37,648 nucleotides of DNA from Pseudomonas floridensis (GTDB lineage Bacteria; Pseudomonadota; Gammaproteobacteria; Pseudomonadales; Pseudomonadaceae): assembly GCF_002087235.1 (NCBI RefSeq), contig NZ_MUIO01000068.1, forward strand, positions 1-37,648, written 5' to 3'. Position numbers and translations under genes: made by a program. The notes beneath the pieces are model-generated. The model made no database searches. It saw only the letters and a list, made by a program, of their open reading frames with translations, and had not been told where the DNA came from. This document shows, piece by piece, positions 33,925-37,648 of this stretch (its first letter is position 1; each line of letters starts with the position of its first letter).

Positions 33925-33925
<1 letters not shown>
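33815..33925 (+). CDS. Possible 36-codon leader ORF coupled to thiC
   Basis: The frame runs from ATG 33815 to TGA 33923-33925, and the last base is the A of the thiC ATG (TGATG). The predicted peptide begins MNSTPSFDIQHC and resembles nothing I know. The ribosome site is weak (GGGGT, 14 bases upstream). The stop-start overlap is the only support, and chance is quite possible. Confidence 0.2.
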
Positions 33926-35814
<1,889 letters not shown>

Positions 35815-35821
35815 CGCGTCG

Positions 35822-35853
35822 GGTGTCAGTGCGCACGCTCGCGCACTGACACC
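35822..35853 (+). terminator. 13-bp hairpin just after thiC
   Basis: GGTGTCAGTGCGC (35822-35834), loop ACGCTC, GCGCACTGACACC (35841-35853), a perfect stem eight bases after the thiC stop. No T run follows, so it may be an mRNA-stabilising 3' hairpin or a partial terminator before cytX. Confidence 0.6.
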
Positions 35854-35857
35854 GATC

Positions 35858-35904
35858 GTTCCCACGTTTCCGCGTGGGAATGCCGCTCAGGACGCTCCGC
35901 GTCC
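35858..35904. repeat. REP-like double hairpin
   Basis: Two adjacent inverted repeats: TTCCCACG/CGTGGGAA (35859-35866 and 35873-35880) and GGACGC/GCGTCC (35890-35895 and 35899-35904). From memory, this GTTCCCACG...CGTGGGAATGC...GGACGC...GCGTCC arrangement is a common dispersed intergenic repeat in P. syringae-group genomes. Confidence 0.65.
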
Positions 35905-35949
35905 GAACCCCAAAAAGATACATCACTCATTTCTTACCGAGCCAGAACC

Positions 35950-37239
35950 GTGAACACACCCGGCACCTATTCCCCCGACACGCCCATCGCTGCCAGCCAG
36001 CGGGTGTTCGGCGGGCGCGATCTGTTTTCCCTGTGGTTCTCGTTGGGCATCGGCCTGATGGTGTTGCAGACCGGCGCCTTGCTGGGGCCGGGGCTGGGCA
36101 TGTCCGGCGCACTGTTGGCGATTTTTCTCGGCACGCTGGTCGGCGTCATGCTGCTGGCCAGCGTTGCGGTGATTGGCACCGACACTGGCTTGTCGTCGAT
36201 GGCCGCACTCAAGCTCAGCCTCGGCAGCAAAGGCGCATCGCTGCCTGCGGTGCTGAACCTGCTGCAGTTGATCGGCTGGGGCTCGTTCGAAATTATCGTC
36301 ATGCGCGATGCAGCCAGTCTGCTCGGTGCGCGTGCTTTTGCCGAAGGCAGCCTGTGGGCAAGTCCGCTGCTGTGGACCTTATTTTTCGGCGCGCTGGCCA
36401 CGTTGTTGGCGGTCGGCGGCCCATTGACCTTCGTGCGCCAGATCCTGCGTCGCTGGGGCATCTGGCTGTTGCTGGCTGCCTGTGTGTGGCTGACCTGGAA
36501 CTTGCTGAACAAGGCCGACCTCGCGGCGCTATGGGCGCGCGGCGGGGATGGCTCGATGCCGTTTGCCGTGGGCTTTGACATCGCCATTGCCATGCCGCTT
36601 TCCTGGCTGCCGCTGATTGCCGATTATTCGCGATTCGGCCAGCGCGCCCGCAATGTTTTCGGCGGCACGGCGGTCGGCTTCTTCATCGGCAATTTCTGGC
36701 TGATGAGCCTGGGCGTGGCCTACACCCTGGCGTTCGCTCCGAGCGGCGAAACCAGTGCGCTGCTGCTTGCGCTGGCAGGCGCAGGGCTGGGGATCCCATT
36801 GTTGTTGATTCTGCTGGACGAGTCGGAGAACGCGTTTGCCGACATTCACTCGGCGGCGGTTTCCACTGCATTGCTGACCCGGATCAAGGTTGAGCATCTG
36901 GCGTTGGCAATCGGCATCGTCTGCACATTGATCGCCTGCCTGGCGCCGCTGGCGCAGTACCAGAATTTTCTGTTGCTGATCGGCTCGGTGTTCGCGCCAT
37001 TATTCGGCGTGGTGCTGGTGGATCACTTCATCCTGCGCCGTCGCGGCAGTCGGGTGGCGGCGGGCGGTTTGCGCTGGATGAGCCTGTTGGCCTGGCTGGG
37101 CGGTATCAGTACCTATCACCTGCTGGCCAATCTGTACCCGGACATCGGCGCAACACTGCCAGCGCTTATCGTCGCTGGCGTGTTGCAACTGCTGCTCGGG
37201 CGGGCGATCAGCCGCGGCCCGGGAACAGTTCCGGCTTGA
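35950..37239 (+). CDS. cytX: Putative hydroxymethylpyrimidine transporter CytX (NCS1 family)
   Basis: The 429-residue inner-membrane protein has about 12 hydrophobic helices and belongs to the nucleobase:cation symporter-1 family. The CytX subgroup is found next to thiamin genes and is thought to import HMP. Landmarks are the N-terminal FGGRDLFSLWFSLGIGLMVLQTGALLGPGLG (helix 1 region), PLSWLPLIADYSRFG near 215-229 and the substrate-site-like region SWLPLIADY. The GTG start at 35950 has only a weak ribosome site (CCGAG). It follows thiC in the same direction, separated by 135 bases with three hairpins, and is probably co-regulated by the riboswitch. Its 3' end overlaps the convergent gene by 32 bases. 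Confidence 0.87.
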   Translation: MNTPGTYSPDTPIAASQRVFGGRDLFSLWFSLGIGLMVLQTGALLGPGLGMSGALLAIFLGTLVGVMLLASVAVIGTDTGLSSMAALKLSLGSKGASLPAVLNLLQLIGWGSFEIIVMRDAASLLGARAFAEGSLWASPLLWTLFFGALATLLAVGGPLTFVRQILRRWGIWLLLAACVWLTWNLLNKADLAALWARGGDGSMPFAVGFDIAIAMPLSWLPLIADYSRFGQRARNVFGGTAVGFFIGNFWLMSLGVAYTLAFAPSGETSALLLALAGAGLGIPLLLILLDESENAFADIHSAAVSTALLTRIKVEHLALAIGIVCTLIACLAPLAQYQNFLLLIGSVFAPLFGVVLVDHFILRRRGSRVAAGGLRWMSLLAWLGGISTYHLLANLYPDIGATLPALIVAGVLQLLLGRAISRGPGTVPA

Positions 37240-37648
37240 GGATGCCGTTGAGCTGCGGATAAGGAATCTTCAGCTCGATATGGCCCATGGAGTAGGGCGC
37301 GATGGTTTCCACCGGATACTTGAGGATCACCGCGCCGTAGGTCAGGGCAATGTGCGGTGTGCGCTTGAACGGCCAGGTCTTCACGAAGTCGGCGTCTTCG
37401 TTCATCTTGCTCGACAACAGCCAGCCTTGATGGGCCAGTTCGGCTTTCTGCCAGAAGTCTTTTTCCTTGCCCGGGATCACCATGTCGGCCAGCGTCAGGA
37501 CTTTCTGCTGCTGGCGCGAATAGTTGATGAACGCACGGCCGGGATCGCCGTGTGCGGCGCCGGTGTCCAGGTAGCTGGAAAGCTCGACGACCACGATACC
37601 GTCATGCTGTTCGCGTACCTTGGCTTGCAGGTAGCTGCTGTTGCGGCC
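37208..37648 (-). CDS. DUF3298/RsiV-like protein, C-terminal part (5' end outside window)
   Basis: The frame is open to the right edge of the window, so the gene starts beyond 37648. The GTG at 37592-37594 is internal. The 146 visible residues contain SYLDTGAAHGDPGRAFINYS, then VLTLADMVIPG, and a C-terminal YGAVILKYPVETIAPYSMGHIELKIPY. This is the pattern of the DUF3298 domain at the C-terminus of RsiV-type and lipoprotein-type envelope proteins in proteobacteria. It converges on cytX and overlaps it by 32 bases (37208-37239) with no terminator between. Its N-terminus, and so its location in the cell, cannot be judged here. Confidence 0.75.
   Translation of the reverse strand, partial: GRNSSYLQAKVREQHDGIVVVELSSYLDTGAAHGDPGRAFINYSRQQQKVLTLADMVIPGKEKDFWQKAELAHQGWLLSSKMNEDADFVKTWPFKRTPHIALTYGAVILKYPVETIAPYSMGHIELKIPYPQLNGILKPELFPGRG

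Noticed and set aside
37208..37239. 32-base overlap of convergent cytX and the DUF3298-like gene as a sign of a wrong stop
   Set aside because: Both frames read cleanly to their stops with family-like C-termini, and short convergent overlaps are common.

Overview
The window looks like the chromosome of a fluorescent pseudomonad, most likely the Pseudomonas syringae group. The DNA is GC-rich and the genes are tightly packed with many TGATG/ATGA stop-start overlaps. The gene order is the Pseudomonas LPS core cluster: glnE, waaF, waaC, waaG, waaP, kinases, carbamoyltransferase, wapH, mig-14, dnpA, ssg, wapR, waaL, kinase, msbA, hldE, and further on waaA. I see no insertion sequence, integrase, tRNA, rRNA or CRISPR array.

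Layout. 1-1261 is the 3' end of glnE. 1391-8374 is a compact plus-strand operon: heptosyltransferases WaaF and WaaC, glucosyltransferase WaaG, heptose kinase WaaP, and three further kinase-fold genes, the last with two kinase domains. 8405-14509 is a single 2034-codon minus-strand gene for a giant dermonecrotic-toxin-like protein. It interrupts what is otherwise a continuous core-oligosaccharide block. 14814-22938 is the second LPS operon: carbamoyltransferase, WapH, Mig-14, PIG-L deacetylase DnpA, Ssg, a GT2-type transferase, and O-antigen ligase WaaL. A strong bidirectional hairpin separates it from a small minus-strand kinase-fold gene, which diverges from msbA. hldE follows. 27200-30186 is a minus-strand trio (FAD oxidoreductase, aldo/keto reductase, Nudix-like protein), then an EmrE-type SMR pump diverging from waaA. 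A TolC-family outer-membrane protein converges on waaA. A TPP riboswitch precedes thiC, which is followed by the HMP-type transporter gene cytX. The window ends inside a DUF3298/RsiV-like gene.

How the genes work together. HldE makes the activated heptose, WaaA adds Kdo to lipid A, and WaaC and WaaF add heptoses I and II. WaaP and its neighbours phosphorylate them, the carbamoyltransferase decorates heptose, and WaaG, WapH, Ssg and the WapR-like enzyme extend the outer core. MsbA flips lipid A-core and WaaL attaches O antigen. ThiC makes the thiamin pyrimidine (HMP-P) and CytX probably imports the free pyrimidine.

Most notable. (1) The giant toxin-like protein carries a duplicated C-terminal domain of the Pasteurella-toxin-C2/TIKI/ChaN type; the first copy has lost the histidine motifs that the second keeps. 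(2) Six kinase-fold domains are encoded at the locus, two of them without the usual catalytic Asp. (3) The thiC leader holds an aptamer-like repeat and a possible coupled upstream ORF. All family assignments come from reading the sequence and recalling families; no database search was run.
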